Below are positions 56,280-64,000 of a stretch of DNA of 64,000 nucleotides, in pieces. Made by a program: the position numbers and the translations under genes. The stretch is from Planotetraspora silvatica (GTDB lineage: Bacteria; Actinomycetota; Actinomycetes; Streptosporangiales; Streptosporangiaceae): positions 62,001 to 126,000 of the forward strand of contig NZ_BOOQ01000010.1 of NCBI RefSeq assembly GCF_016863315.1. Direction: 5' to 3'. The notes beneath the pieces were generated by a model. That model made no database searches. It saw only the letters and a list, made by a program, of their open reading frames with translations, and was not told where the DNA came from. Position 1 is the stretch's first letter; each line of letters begins with the position of its first letter.

Positions 56280-56355
56280 GGCCCCAGGATATGCCGGTCC
56301 ACGCGGGTCGGATTCGCTACCGGGCCGCTGTCCTGGGACAGTTAACGGACGCTCA

Positions 56356-56377
56356 CTTTGTGCGTAGCTTCACAAAG
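56356..56377. promoter_or_regulatory. Rex operator (ROP) upstream of rex-hem
   Basis: CTTTGTG-N8-CACAAAG is a perfect 7+8+7 dyad matching the Rex site pattern TTGTGAA-N-TTCACAA, with TTCACAA present on one side. TTGTGC (56358-56363), 18 bp and TAATGT (56382-56387) give a promoter whose -35 lies inside the operator. This predicts NADH/NAD+-dependent autoregulation of rex and the hem genes. Confidence 0.85.
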
Positions 56378-56459
56378 GCACTAATGTGATGTTCATCCGT
56401 CGCATCCGCTCGTGCGGCCGGGGACGCACCGGCCGTCCGTCCCCCTGGAGCACCGGCAC

Positions 56460-57188
56460 GTGACACGCCGTATTCCGCAAGCACGCGATCGTGGCATTCC
56501 CGACGCGACCGTCGCGAGACTGCCGCTCTATCTGCGTGCCCTCAACGGGCTGTCCGAGCGCGGAACTCCGACGGTGAGTTCGGAGGACCTGGCGATGGCC
56601 GCGGGGGTGAACTCCGCGAAGCTCCGCAAGGACCTGTCCCACCTCGGCTCGTACGGCACGCGTGGCGTCGGTTACGACGTCCAATACTTGATCTACCAGA
56701 TCTCACGTGAGCTTGGTCTCACCCAGGATTGGGCCGTCGCCATCGTCGGAGTCGGTAACCTCGGTCGGGCCCTCGCCAACTACGGCGGGTTCGCATCCAG
56801 GGGATTTCGCATCGCGGGCCTCCTGGACGCCGATCCCGCAGTGGTCGGCGACCGGATCGCCGGTCTCGTCGTGGAGCACACCGACGAACTGGAGTCCGTG
56901 ATCGCCGGCCGCGCGGTGTCGATCGTGGTGATCGCCACGCCGGCGACCGCGGCGCAACATGTCTGCGATCGGGTCACGGAGGCGGGTGTCACGAGTATTT
57001 TGAACTTCGCGCCTGTCGTGCTGAATGTGCCTGAGGGCGTAGATGTCCGTAAAGTCGATTTATCTATCGAGCTGCAGATCCTTGCGTTCCACGAGCAGCG
57101 CAAGGCCAATGGAGGGCCCATCATGGCCGAGGAGTGGCCAGGCGGGGTTGAACAAGTGAATGAGCGATCGATCGGAGCGAGCTCATGA
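56460..57188 (+). CDS. rex: Redox-sensing transcriptional repressor Rex
   Basis: A 242-aa repressor. The N-terminal winged helix (ARDRGIPDATVARLPLYLRA, VNSAKLRKDLSHLGSYGTRGVG) is followed by a Rossmann domain (VAIVGVGNLGRALANYGGF) that binds NAD(H), and a C-terminal domain-swap helix. High NADH releases it from DNA. GTG 56460 has GGAG 9 nt upstream. It begins the rex-hemA-hemC-hemD-hemB operon by an ATGA overlap with hemA, as in Streptomyces. Confidence 0.96.
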   Translation: MTRRIPQARDRGIPDATVARLPLYLRALNGLSERGTPTVSSEDLAMAAGVNSAKLRKDLSHLGSYGTRGVGYDVQYLIYQISRELGLTQDWAVAIVGVGNLGRALANYGGFASRGFRIAGLLDADPAVVGDRIAGLVVEHTDELESVIAGRAVSIVVIATPATAAQHVCDRVTEAGVTSILNFAPVVLNVPEGVDVRKVDLSIELQILAFHEQRKANGGPIMAEEWPGGVEQVNERSIGASS

Positions 57189-58543
57189 GCCTCCTCGTCG
57201 TCGGGCTGAGCCATCGGTCCGCTCCCGTGGCGCTTCTTGAGCGCGTCACGGTCAGCGGCGATGCGCTCGAAAAGCTCCTGCACGGCGTCAGCCAGAGCGA
57301 GCACGTGGCCGAGGCCCTGGTGGTCTCCACCTGCAACCGGGTCGAGGTCTACGCCGACGTCGATCGATTCCACGGTGGTGTGACCGCCATCAGCGATCTG
57401 CTGAGCGCGCACTCCGGCATGCCTCAGGAGCAGCTCGGCAGGCACCTCTACGTGCACTACGAGGACCGGGCGGTCCAGCATCTGTTCAACGTGACCTGCG
57501 GGCTCGACTCGATGGTGGTCGGCGAGGGGCAGATCCTCGGGCAGTTCCGCTCCGCCCTGCGGCTCGCGCAGAACCAGGGCACGGCGGGGTCCTCGCTCAA
57601 CGAGCTCGCGCAGCACGCTCTGCGCGTCGGCAAGCGCGCGCACACCGACACCGACATCGACCGGGCCGGCGCGTCGCTGGTGGGAGTCGGCCTGACCCTG
57701 GCCGAGCGGGTGATCGGCCCGATCGCCGGCAGGCGGGCCCTGGTCGTCGGCGCCGGTTCGATGAGCGCCCTGTCCGCCGCAACGCTGTCCCGCGCCGGCG
57801 TGACGGACATCGTCATCGCCAACCGCACGCACGCCCGTGCCGTACGGCTGGCTGAGACGGTCGGCGGGAGGGCCGCCCACCTGGCGGATCTTCCCGCGGA
57901 GCTCGCCCAGGCCGATCTGGTGATCTCCTGTGTCGGGGCCGGCTCCCGCGCGGTCACGGCGGAGATGGTCATGGCCGCGATGGAGACACGCGAGCCCGGC
58001 GGGCTCTTCCTCCTCGACCTCGCGCTCCCGCACGACATCGACCCGGGCGTGCGCGCCATCCCCGGCGTGACGCTCGTCGACCTGGAGTCGATGCAGCAGG
58101 CCGGTCTGGGAGAGGGCACCGGTGACGGCGGTCATGCCGAGGCGATCACCGCGGTCAAGCGGATCATCGCCGAGGAGGTCACGGCCTACCTCGACTCCGA
58201 GCGGGCCGCCAAGGTGACCCCGACGGTGGTCGCGCTGCGGAGCAAGGCCGCGCAGGTGGTCGAGGCGGAGATCGGCCGGCTGATGTCGCGGCTGCCGACC
58301 TTGGACGCGCGAATGCGCGACGAGGTCACCCAGACCGTCAGGAGGGTCGTCGACAAGCTGCTCCACGAGCCCACGGTGCGGGTGAAGCAGCTGGCCACCT
58401 CGCCTGGGGGCGATCACTACGCCGAGGCGCTCCGCGAGCTGTTCGACCTCGATCCGAAGGCGCCCGACGCCGTCTCCGGCATCGAGCTCGCCACTCTCGA
58501 GGCCGACCGCCGCGAATCCGATGGCAGGGGAGCCGAGCAGTGA
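57185..58543 (+). CDS. hemA: Glutamyl-tRNA reductase HemA
   Basis: A 452-aa enzyme for the first committed step of tetrapyrrole synthesis (glutamyl-tRNA to glutamate-1-semialdehyde). It shows LSHRSAPVALLERV, the catalytic Cys in VVSTCNRVEVYADV, the NADPH domain VVGAGSMSALSAATL and a C-terminal dimerisation domain (VRRVVDKLLHEPTVRVKQLA). It overlaps rex (ATGA) and hemC (GTGA), so Rex control extends to it. Confidence 0.97.
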   Translation: MSLLVVGLSHRSAPVALLERVTVSGDALEKLLHGVSQSEHVAEALVVSTCNRVEVYADVDRFHGGVTAISDLLSAHSGMPQEQLGRHLYVHYEDRAVQHLFNVTCGLDSMVVGEGQILGQFRSALRLAQNQGTAGSSLNELAQHALRVGKRAHTDTDIDRAGASLVGVGLTLAERVIGPIAGRRALVVGAGSMSALSAATLSRAGVTDIVIANRTHARAVRLAETVGGRAAHLADLPAELAQADLVISCVGAGSRAVTAEMVMAAMETREPGGLFLLDLALPHDIDPGVRAIPGVTLVDLESMQQAGLGEGTGDGGHAEAITAVKRIIAEEVTAYLDSERAAKVTPTVVALRSKAAQVVEAEIGRLMSRLPTLDARMRDEVTQTVRRVVDKLLHEPTVRVKQLATSPGGDHYAEALRELFDLDPKAPDAVSGIELATLEADRRESDGRGAEQ

Positions 58544-59451
58544 GCGCCGCCCTGCGTCTCGGGACGCGCAAGAGCCTGATGGCGACCACGCAGTCGCAGT
58601 CCGTCGCCGACCGGCTGACCGGCCTGACGGGCCGGGAGGTGGAACTGGTCGGCATCACCACCTTCGGGGACGTCACCAAGGCCCAGCTGACCCAGCTCGG
58701 CGGCACCGGCGTCTTCGTCAGCGAGTTGCGTGCCAAGCTGGCCGAGGGTGCGATCGACTTCGCGGTCCACTCGCTGAAGGATCTCCCCACGACGCCCGAC
58801 GAGCAGATCGTGATCGCGGCCATCCTGCCCCGCGACGACCCGCGTGACGCGCTGGTCAGCAACGCCAAGCTGGCGGACCTGCCGCCGGGGGCGCGGATCG
58901 GCACCGGTTCGCCGCGTCGCGTGGCCCAGCTCCGCTCGCTCCGGCCGGACCTCGACTACCAGCCCATTCGCGGCAACGCGGACACGCGCATCGGGAAGAT
59001 AGCCTCGGGTGAGTTCGACGGTGTCGTGCTCGCCGCCGCCGGCCTGGAAAGGATCGGGCGCGACAGGGAGATCTCGGAGATCTTCGATGTCGATGCCATG
59101 GTCCCGGCCCCCGGGCAGGGCGCCCTCGCCGTCGAGTGCCTGGCCTCCCGCACAGACCTGATCGAGTTGCTCGGCGCCCTCGACGACCCGCGTACGCGGG
59201 CCGCCGTGACGGCCGAGCGCTCGGTCCTCGCAGCCCTCGAGGCCGGTTGCGCGGCACCAGTAGGTGCTTTCGCGTCCGGTGACGGGCACATTCTCAATCT
59301 GACCGCAGTCGTCGTCGCCGCCGACGGCGCGCGGTCGGTGCGCAAGTCCGCCTCCGGACCTCCTCCGGCGGCCATGGACCTCGGCCGTGATCTCGCGGCC
59401 GCCATGATCGCTGAAGGGGCCGATACGTTGATGGGGGAGCAGACCCATTGA
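58540..59451 (+). CDS. hemC: Porphobilinogen deaminase (hydroxymethylbilane synthase) HemC
   Basis: A 303-aa enzyme that joins four porphobilinogens. Key features are LGTRKSLMATTQSQ at the N-terminus, HSLKDLPT, the Arg-rich RIGTGSPRRVAQL and the dipyrromethane-cofactor Cys in ALEAGCAAPVGAFA. It is coupled to hemA (GTGA) and to hemD (TTGA). Confidence 0.97.
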   Translation: MSAALRLGTRKSLMATTQSQSVADRLTGLTGREVELVGITTFGDVTKAQLTQLGGTGVFVSELRAKLAEGAIDFAVHSLKDLPTTPDEQIVIAAILPRDDPRDALVSNAKLADLPPGARIGTGSPRRVAQLRSLRPDLDYQPIRGNADTRIGKIASGEFDGVVLAAAGLERIGRDREISEIFDVDAMVPAPGQGALAVECLASRTDLIELLGALDDPRTRAAVTAERSVLAALEAGCAAPVGAFASGDGHILNLTAVVVAADGARSVRKSASGPPPAAMDLGRDLAAAMIAEGADTLMGEQTH

Positions 59452-61037
59452 GCTCCGCGAACCGCAGTCCGCAGGCCCGTTCCGGGTTCGTCGCCTTCGT
59501 GGGCGCCGGACCGGGTGACGCGAACCTGCTCACATTGCGCGGCGCCGACCTGCTGGGCAGGGCCGACGTCGTCGTTCTCGATCAGGAGGCGTACGGCTCG
59601 CTGCTGCGCCATTGCCGCGCGGGCGTGGAGGTCATGGACATCTCCCCGGACGCCGCGGAGAACTCGGTCTCGCTGAGGACGATCCAGCACGCGAAGGCAG
59701 GGCGGACCGTGGTCCGGCTGTGCCCGGGAGACCCGTCGTTCTTCTCCTCGGTCGGTGACGAGGTCGCGGCGTGCGCCAAGGCGGACATCGAGTTCGAGAT
59801 CGTTCCAGGCGTGCCGCCCGCCACGGCGGTGCTGACCTACGCGGGCATCCCGCCGGCGCCGGGTGTTCCCGAGTTCCGCGTCGTGGACGCGGCACAGGTC
59901 GACGACTGGGCGCCGCACGCCGCCTGCACGGGCACCCTGGTCATCTACAACGGGGTCACGGACGCCGTACCGATCGGCAAGGCCCTGATCGCGGGAGGAA
60001 AGCCGGACTCGACCCCGGTCGCGGTCACCAGCGACGGAACGACGACCGAGCAGTACACGGTCGTGTCGTCGCTCGGCCGCCTCGGCCCTGATCTCAAGCA
60101 CGCGGGCATGACCGAGCCGGCGGTGATCGTCGTGGGTGACGTCGTCGCCGCGCGCGACAAGTTGTCGTGGTTCGAGACCAAGGCGCTCTTCGGCTGGCGG
60201 GTGCTCGTCCCGCGTACCAAGGAGCAGGCGGAGGGCCTCTCGGAGCAACTGCGGTCGTACGGCGCGGTGCCGGAGGAGGTCCCGACCATCTCGGTGGAGC
60301 CGCCGCGCACCCCGCAGCAGATGGACCGGGCGATCAAGGGCCTGGTCACGGGCCGCTACGAGTGGGTGGCCTTCACCAGCGCGAACGCGGTCAAGGCCGT
60401 CCGGGAGAAGTTCGAGGAGTACGGCCTGGACGCCCGGGCCTTCGCCGGGCTGAAGGTCGCCGCCGTGGGCGACCCCACCGCCCAGGCCCTCGTGGAGTTC
60501 GGCGTGAAACCCGACCTCATGCCCACGGGCGAGCAGTCGTCGGAGGGGCTGCTGGCGGAGTGGCCTCCGTACGACTCGATGCTGGACCCGATCAACCGCG
60601 TCCTGCTGCCCAGGGCCGACATCGCGACCGAGACGCTGGTCGCCGGGCTCACCGAGCTCGGCTGGGAGTGCGACGACGTCACGGCGTACCGGACGGTCCG
60701 CGCCGCGCCCCCGCCCGCGCCCATCCGTGAGGCGATCAAGGGCGGCGGTTTCGACGCGGTGCTGTTCACCTCGTCCTCGACGGTGCGGAACCTGGTGGGC
60801 ATCGCGGGCAAGCCGCACAACGTCACGGTCATCGCCGTGATCGGCCCGCAGACCGCCAAGACGGCCGAGGAGTTCGGCCTGCGCGTGGACGTGATGGCGG
60901 ACAAACCATCGGCTTCCGCTCTGGCGGCCGCCCTCGCGGACTATGGTGCCAAGCAGCGGCACGCGGCGATCTCCGCGGGCGAGGTGCCTCGCAGGCCCTC
61001 CCAGACTCGCAGGGGCGCCCGGCGTCGTGTGAAGTGA
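59448..61037 (+). CDS. hemD: Fused uroporphyrinogen-III methyltransferase-like/uroporphyrinogen-III synthase
   Basis: A 529-aa fusion. Residues 12-255 resemble SUMT/CobA ([52 protein letters not shown]). Residues 258-505 are HemD ([44 protein letters not shown]). The SUMT substrate motif, normally close to LKGGDPFVFGRG, reads [14 protein letters not shown], so methyltransferase activity is doubtful. HemD closes hydroxymethylbilane to uroporphyrinogen III. The C-terminal tail is Arg-rich. The start is TTG 59448, overlapping the hemC stop. Confidence 0.93.
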   Translation: MSSANRSPQARSGFVAFVGAGPGDANLLTLRGADLLGRADVVVLDQEAYGSLLRHCRAGVEVMDISPDAAENSVSLRTIQHAKAGRTVVRLCPGDPSFFSSVGDEVAACAKADIEFEIVPGVPPATAVLTYAGIPPAPGVPEFRVVDAAQVDDWAPHAACTGTLVIYNGVTDAVPIGKALIAGGKPDSTPVAVTSDGTTTEQYTVVSSLGRLGPDLKHAGMTEPAVIVVGDVVAARDKLSWFETKALFGWRVLVPRTKEQAEGLSEQLRSYGAVPEEVPTISVEPPRTPQQMDRAIKGLVTGRYEWVAFTSANAVKAVREKFEEYGLDARAFAGLKVAAVGDPTAQALVEFGVKPDLMPTGEQSSEGLLAEWPPYDSMLDPINRVLLPRADIATETLVAGLTELGWECDDVTAYRTVRAAPPPAPIREAIKGGGFDAVLFTSSSTVRNLVGIAGKPHNVTVIAVIGPQTAKTAEEFGLRVDVMADKPSASALAAALADYGAKQRHAAISAGEVPRRPSQTRRGARRRVK

Positions 61038-61132
61038 GTGAGCGGGATGACGCGCCCGGATCGGATGCGTTGAACCGCATGAGGGCCTCGACGTCGTCGT
61101 GGGGCCTTCCGAACCCGAGCGGAGAGTCCACA

Positions 61133-62155
61133 GTGAACGCGCGTTCCCGTAATCTCCCGCCGGCGACTGACCTGGCTCAGTTCCCGGTGGCCCGGCCACG
61201 CCGGCTGCGCCGTACGGCACCGCTCCGCCGAATGGTCGCGGGGACGCGGCTGGATCCGGCCGAGCTGATCCTGCCGTTGTTCGTCAAGGAGGGCATCGAC
61301 GAGCCGCAGCCCGTGAGGTCGATGCCAGGTGTGTTCCAGCACACCCGCGACTCGCTCCGCAAGGCCGTCCACGAGGCGGCGGAGGCCGGGGTGGGCGGCG
61401 TCATCCTGTTCGGCGTGCCGGTCCACAAGGACGCCAGAGGCTCGGCCGCGGACGATCCCGAGGGCATCGTCCAGGTCGCGCTGCGCGATCTCGCGGCGGA
61501 CATGGGCGACCAACTGGTCCTGATGACCGACACCTGCCTGGACGAGTACACCGACCACGGCCACTGTGGCCTGCTCACCGCGGCGGGCGAGGTGGACAAC
61601 GACGCCACCCTGGAGCGGTACGCCTCGGCCGCGGTCGCGCAGGCGGCCGCCGGATCGCAGGTGATCGCGCCGAGCGGCATGATGGACGGGCAGGTCGGAG
61701 CCATCCGCGCGGCGCTGGACGCCGAGGGCTTCGCCGAGATCCCGATCCTGGCCTACTCCGCGAAGTACGCCTCCGGTTTCTACGGGCCCTTCCGCGACGC
61801 CGCCGAGTGCGCGCCGCAGTTCGGCGACCGCAACGCCTACCAGCAGGACCCGGCCGGGCCGATCGGCGAGGCGTTGCGAGAGGTGCGGCTCGACCTCGCC
61901 GAGGGCGCGGACGCCGTGATGGTCAAGCCGGCCCTGGCCTACCTGGACATCCTGAGCCAGGTGCGCGCGATGGTGGAGGTGCCGGTCGCGGCCTACCAGG
62001 TGAGCGGCGAGTACGCCATGGTCGAGGCGGCGGCCGCCAACGGCTGGATCGACCGGGAACGGATCATCATGGAGTCGCTCATCGCCATCCGGCGGGCCGG
62101 AGCCGACCTGATCTTGACCTACTGGGCCACAGAAGTCGCCCGCACACTATCCTGA
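61133..62155 (+). CDS. hemB: Porphobilinogen synthase (delta-aminolevulinate dehydratase) HemB
   Basis: A 340-aa enzyme condensing two 5-aminolevulinate. Active-site lysines are in [17 protein letters not shown] and [12 protein letters not shown]. The metal-site stretch is [14 protein letters not shown]: the first and last of the three Zn cysteines are present and the middle one is Asp. GTG 61133 has GGAGAG 6 nt upstream and gives a normal-length protein. GTG 61034, which overlaps the hemD stop (GTGA), would add 33 unconserved residues and is the alternative. Confidence 0.94.
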   Translation: MNARSRNLPPATDLAQFPVARPRRLRRTAPLRRMVAGTRLDPAELILPLFVKEGIDEPQPVRSMPGVFQHTRDSLRKAVHEAAEAGVGGVILFGVPVHKDARGSAADDPEGIVQVALRDLAADMGDQLVLMTDTCLDEYTDHGHCGLLTAAGEVDNDATLERYASAAVAQAAAGSQVIAPSGMMDGQVGAIRAALDAEGFAEIPILAYSAKYASGFYGPFRDAAECAPQFGDRNAYQQDPAGPIGEALREVRLDLAEGADAVMVKPALAYLDILSQVRAMVEVPVAAYQVSGEYAMVEAAAANGWIDRERIIMESLIAIRRAGADLILTYWATEVARTLS

Positions 62156-62238
62156 CCGTCCATCACGGGGGGTCGCCCTACACCGGTGTGGGGCGACAGG
62201 GCATTATCGGGAGCACGTTCCTTGTGGGGAGGGGCACC

Positions 62239-62883
62239 ATGGTGGGGGTACCGCTGGCTCGTCGCACGAAACGGCGTGCGCACCGAGCGCCGCGGAAGAT
62301 CACATCGGTGCTCGAATACGCCCAACTCGGCTGGCCCGTTTGCATGGGCGCCTATCCGCTCGACGAGGGCGGCCGTGCCTGTTCCTGCGACCGCATCGGA
62401 TGTCCCGAGCCAGGCATGCACCCGCTGTCGCCTGCCTGGCAGATGCAGGCCACGACGGACACCGCGCTCCTGACCCGGTGGTGGGAGCTGGAACCCCAAA
62501 CCAACGTGATTCTTCCCACAGGCAGGGTGTTCGACGTCTTCGACGTACCGGCGGCGGCAGGCCTGCCCGCCCTCGCCGCGATGGACGCAGCAGGCTTCGA
62601 GACCGGCCCGGTCGCCGCCAACGGCGACCGGGTTCTTTTTTTCGTCGCCACCCGTGGCGCCCCCGACGACGAGGACGAATGGTGGTCCTGCCACCTCGAC
62701 GCCGATCCTGAGACCATCGACAACACGCCGGGCCTGCGCTGGCACTGTCGTGACAGCTACGTCCTCGCGCCGTCGTCGACGTTGCCCACCGGAGAGGCGG
62801 TGACCTGGATCAGGCCTCCTGACGGGCGGCCGCTGCCCGATCCGCTCCGCGTCCTCGACCTGCTGGCCGACGCTCTCGAGTGA
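62239..62883 (+). CDS. Bifunctional DNA primase/polymerase (prim-pol) N-terminal-like protein
   Basis: A 214-aa protein related to the prim-pol N-terminal domain seen in actinobacterial single-domain proteins. The pattern is [49 protein letters not shown], then [15 protein letters not shown]. The usual catalytic DxD appears as FDVFDVP, and a Cys/His group ([11 protein letters not shown]) may bind zinc. There is no helicase domain. It stands between hemB and hemL by conserved order, and its function is unknown. ATG 62239 has GGGGAGGGG upstream. Confidence 0.8.
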   Translation: MVGVPLARRTKRRAHRAPRKITSVLEYAQLGWPVCMGAYPLDEGGRACSCDRIGCPEPGMHPLSPAWQMQATTDTALLTRWWELEPQTNVILPTGRVFDVFDVPAAAGLPALAAMDAAGFETGPVAANGDRVLFFVATRGAPDDEDEWWSCHLDADPETIDNTPGLRWHCRDSYVLAPSSTLPTGEAVTWIRPPDGRPLPDPLRVLDLLADALE

Positions 62884-62926
62884 TCCGGTACGGCCGCCGG
62901 CGGCCCCGGCCCCTAATCTGGGGGAC

Positions 62927-64000
62927 GTGACTCGAACGCAATCCTCCGAGGCCCTGTTCGCCCGCGCGCGTGAGGTCGTCCCCGGCGGCGTGAACTCGCC
63001 GGTGCGCGCCTTCGGCGCCGTCGGCGGCACTCCCCGGTTCATGGCCGCAGGTCAGGGACCGTACATCACCGACGTGGACGGCAACCGCTATGTCGACCTC
63101 GTGTGCTCCTGGGGCCCGATGATCCTCGGGCACCGGCATCCCGCCGTCGTGGAGGCCGTGGAGGAGGCGTTGTCGCGGGGGTTCTCCTACGGCACCGCCA
63201 CCGAGGGCGAGGTCCTGCTGGCCGAGGAGATCGTCTCCAGGATCGAGCCGGTGGAGAAGGTCCGCCTGGTCAGCTCGGGCACCGAGGCCACGATGTCGGC
63301 CGTACGGCTCGCGCGGGGCTTCACCGGACGATCGAAGATCATCAAGTTCGCCGGCTGCTACCACGGGCACGTGGACGCGCTGCTCGCCTCGGCGGGCTCC
63401 GGAGTGGTCACCTTCGGCCTGCCCGACACCCCGGGAGTGACCGGAGCGTCGGCGGCCGACACGATCGTCCTGCCGTACAACTCGGTGGAGGCCGTGGAGG
63501 AGGCGTTCCGGGCATTCGAGATCGCCTGTGTGATCACCGAGGCCTGCCCGGCGAACATGGGCGTGGTACCGCCGGCGGAGGGGTTCAACCGGCGCCTGCG
63601 CGAGTTGTGCACAGAGAACGGCGCCCTGCTCATCATGGACGAGGTCCTGACGGGGTTCCGGGTCTCCGCGGAGGGCTGGTACGGCATCGACCCCGTCGAG
63701 GCCGACCTGATGACCTTCGGGAAGGTGATGGGCGGCGGTCTGCCCGCGGCGGCCTTCGGCGGCCGGGCCGACGTGATGGCCGCTCTCGCGCCCGAGGGGC
63801 CCGTCTACCAGGCCGGGACGTTGTCGGGCAATCCGCTCGCCTGCGCCGCCGGGCTGGCCACGCTGCAGGCCTGTGACGAGGACGTGTACGACCGGGTGGA
63901 CGCCTCCGCCCTGGTGATCGGCCGGGCCGCGTCCGACGCGCTGGCCGCGGCGGGCGTCCCCCACCGGCTCCAGCGGGCGGGCAACCTGTTCTCGATCTTC
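62927..64000 (+). CDS. hemL: Glutamate-1-semialdehyde 2,1-aminomutase HemL (3' truncated)
   Basis: The frame is open to the window end (358 codons of about 430). It is a PLP enzyme converting glutamate-1-semialdehyde to 5-aminolevulinate. Features are [62 protein letters not shown] and the PLP Lys in [18 protein letters not shown], then [22 protein letters not shown] (62914-62919) is exactly 7 nt before GTG 62927, a leaderless promoter of its own outside the Rex operon. It completes the C5 pathway with hemA and hemB. Confidence 0.96.
   Translation, partial: MTRTQSSEALFARAREVVPGGVNSPVRAFGAVGGTPRFMAAGQGPYITDVDGNRYVDLVCSWGPMILGHRHPAVVEAVEEALSRGFSYGTATEGEVLLAEEIVSRIEPVEKVRLVSSGTEATMSAVRLARGFTGRSKIIKFAGCYHGHVDALLASAGSGVVTFGLPDTPGVTGASAADTIVLPYNSVEAVEEAFRAFEIACVITEACPANMGVVPPAEGFNRRLRELCTENGALLIMDEVLTGFRVSAEGWYGIDPVEADLMTFGKVMGGGLPAAAFGGRADVMAALAPEGPVYQAGTLSGNPLACAAGLATLQACDEDVYDRVDASALVIGRAASDALAAAGVPHRLQRAGNLFSIF

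Noticed and set aside
61034-61132. Longer HemB start at GTG 61034
   Set aside because: It would add 33 residues unlike HemB N-termini. GTG 61133 has GGAGAG at ideal spacing. The coupled start is kept only as an alternative.

Overview
The window is strongly GC-rich, GTG starts are common, and gene order and content are those of a sporulating actinomycete. BldG, BldN/RsbN, a BldC/excisionase-like regulator, the XRE/DUF397 pair, the HspR-controlled dnaK operon and the rex-hem operon all have counterparts in Streptomyces. Overall divergence fits a Streptosporangiales-type genus (Nonomuraea/Streptosporangium-like); this placement is an inference. I see no tRNA, rRNA, CRISPR, insertion sequence or prophage. 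The window is chromosomal backbone with a few accessory-looking intergenic regions.

1-9.4 kb: end of a tad-type secretion cluster (TadE-like fragment), an Fn3 surface protein, an MrfA/YprA-like helicase, bldG with its partner anti-sigma gene, the proton pyrophosphatase hppA, then a 33-aa membrane peptide coupled to sixA. 9.4-25.7 kb: FUSC membrane protein, serB, a probable ornithine-lipid pair (olsB-olsA), a QueA-like/SDR pair, a GAF histidine kinase with NarL-type regulator, an ABC ATPase, a band-7 protein, a TauE permease, a Rieske/DUF2231 protein, an HD phosphohydrolase, and a WhiJ-like XRE + DUF397 locus. 25.7-32 kb: katA-furA with an operator-like palindrome, a CapA-like lipoprotein, TetR, TPR and secreted proteins. 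32-39 kb: dnaK-grpE-dnaJ-hspR-clpB in one direction, with two HAIR operators at the dnaK promoter. 39.6-49.1 kb: an ABC-2 exporter, proC, an MFS gene, a MacAB-like exporter, acuC and a conserved protein.

49.4-64 kb follows the order known from Streptomyces: excisionase-like regulator, bS22, epimerase, acyltransferase, HAD phosphatase, rsbN, bldN, then rex-hemA-hemC-hemD-hemB and hemL. This encodes the C5 route from glutamyl-tRNA to uroporphyrinogen III under a redox-sensing repressor. A Rex operator sits 83 nt upstream of rex. Between bldN and rex lies a membrane protein with a C-terminal ABM-like domain.

The most unusual non-coding structure is a degenerate 53-bp repeat. It forms phased arrays on both sides of proC-MFS (41.13-41.25 kb and 43.42-43.69 kb), in opposite orientation, with the core TGYGCA-YGATCACG recurring at exactly 53-bp steps. 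A second window-wide pattern is a TAnnnT hexamer placed 6-8 nt before the start codon of about a dozen genes, the architecture expected of leaderless mRNAs.
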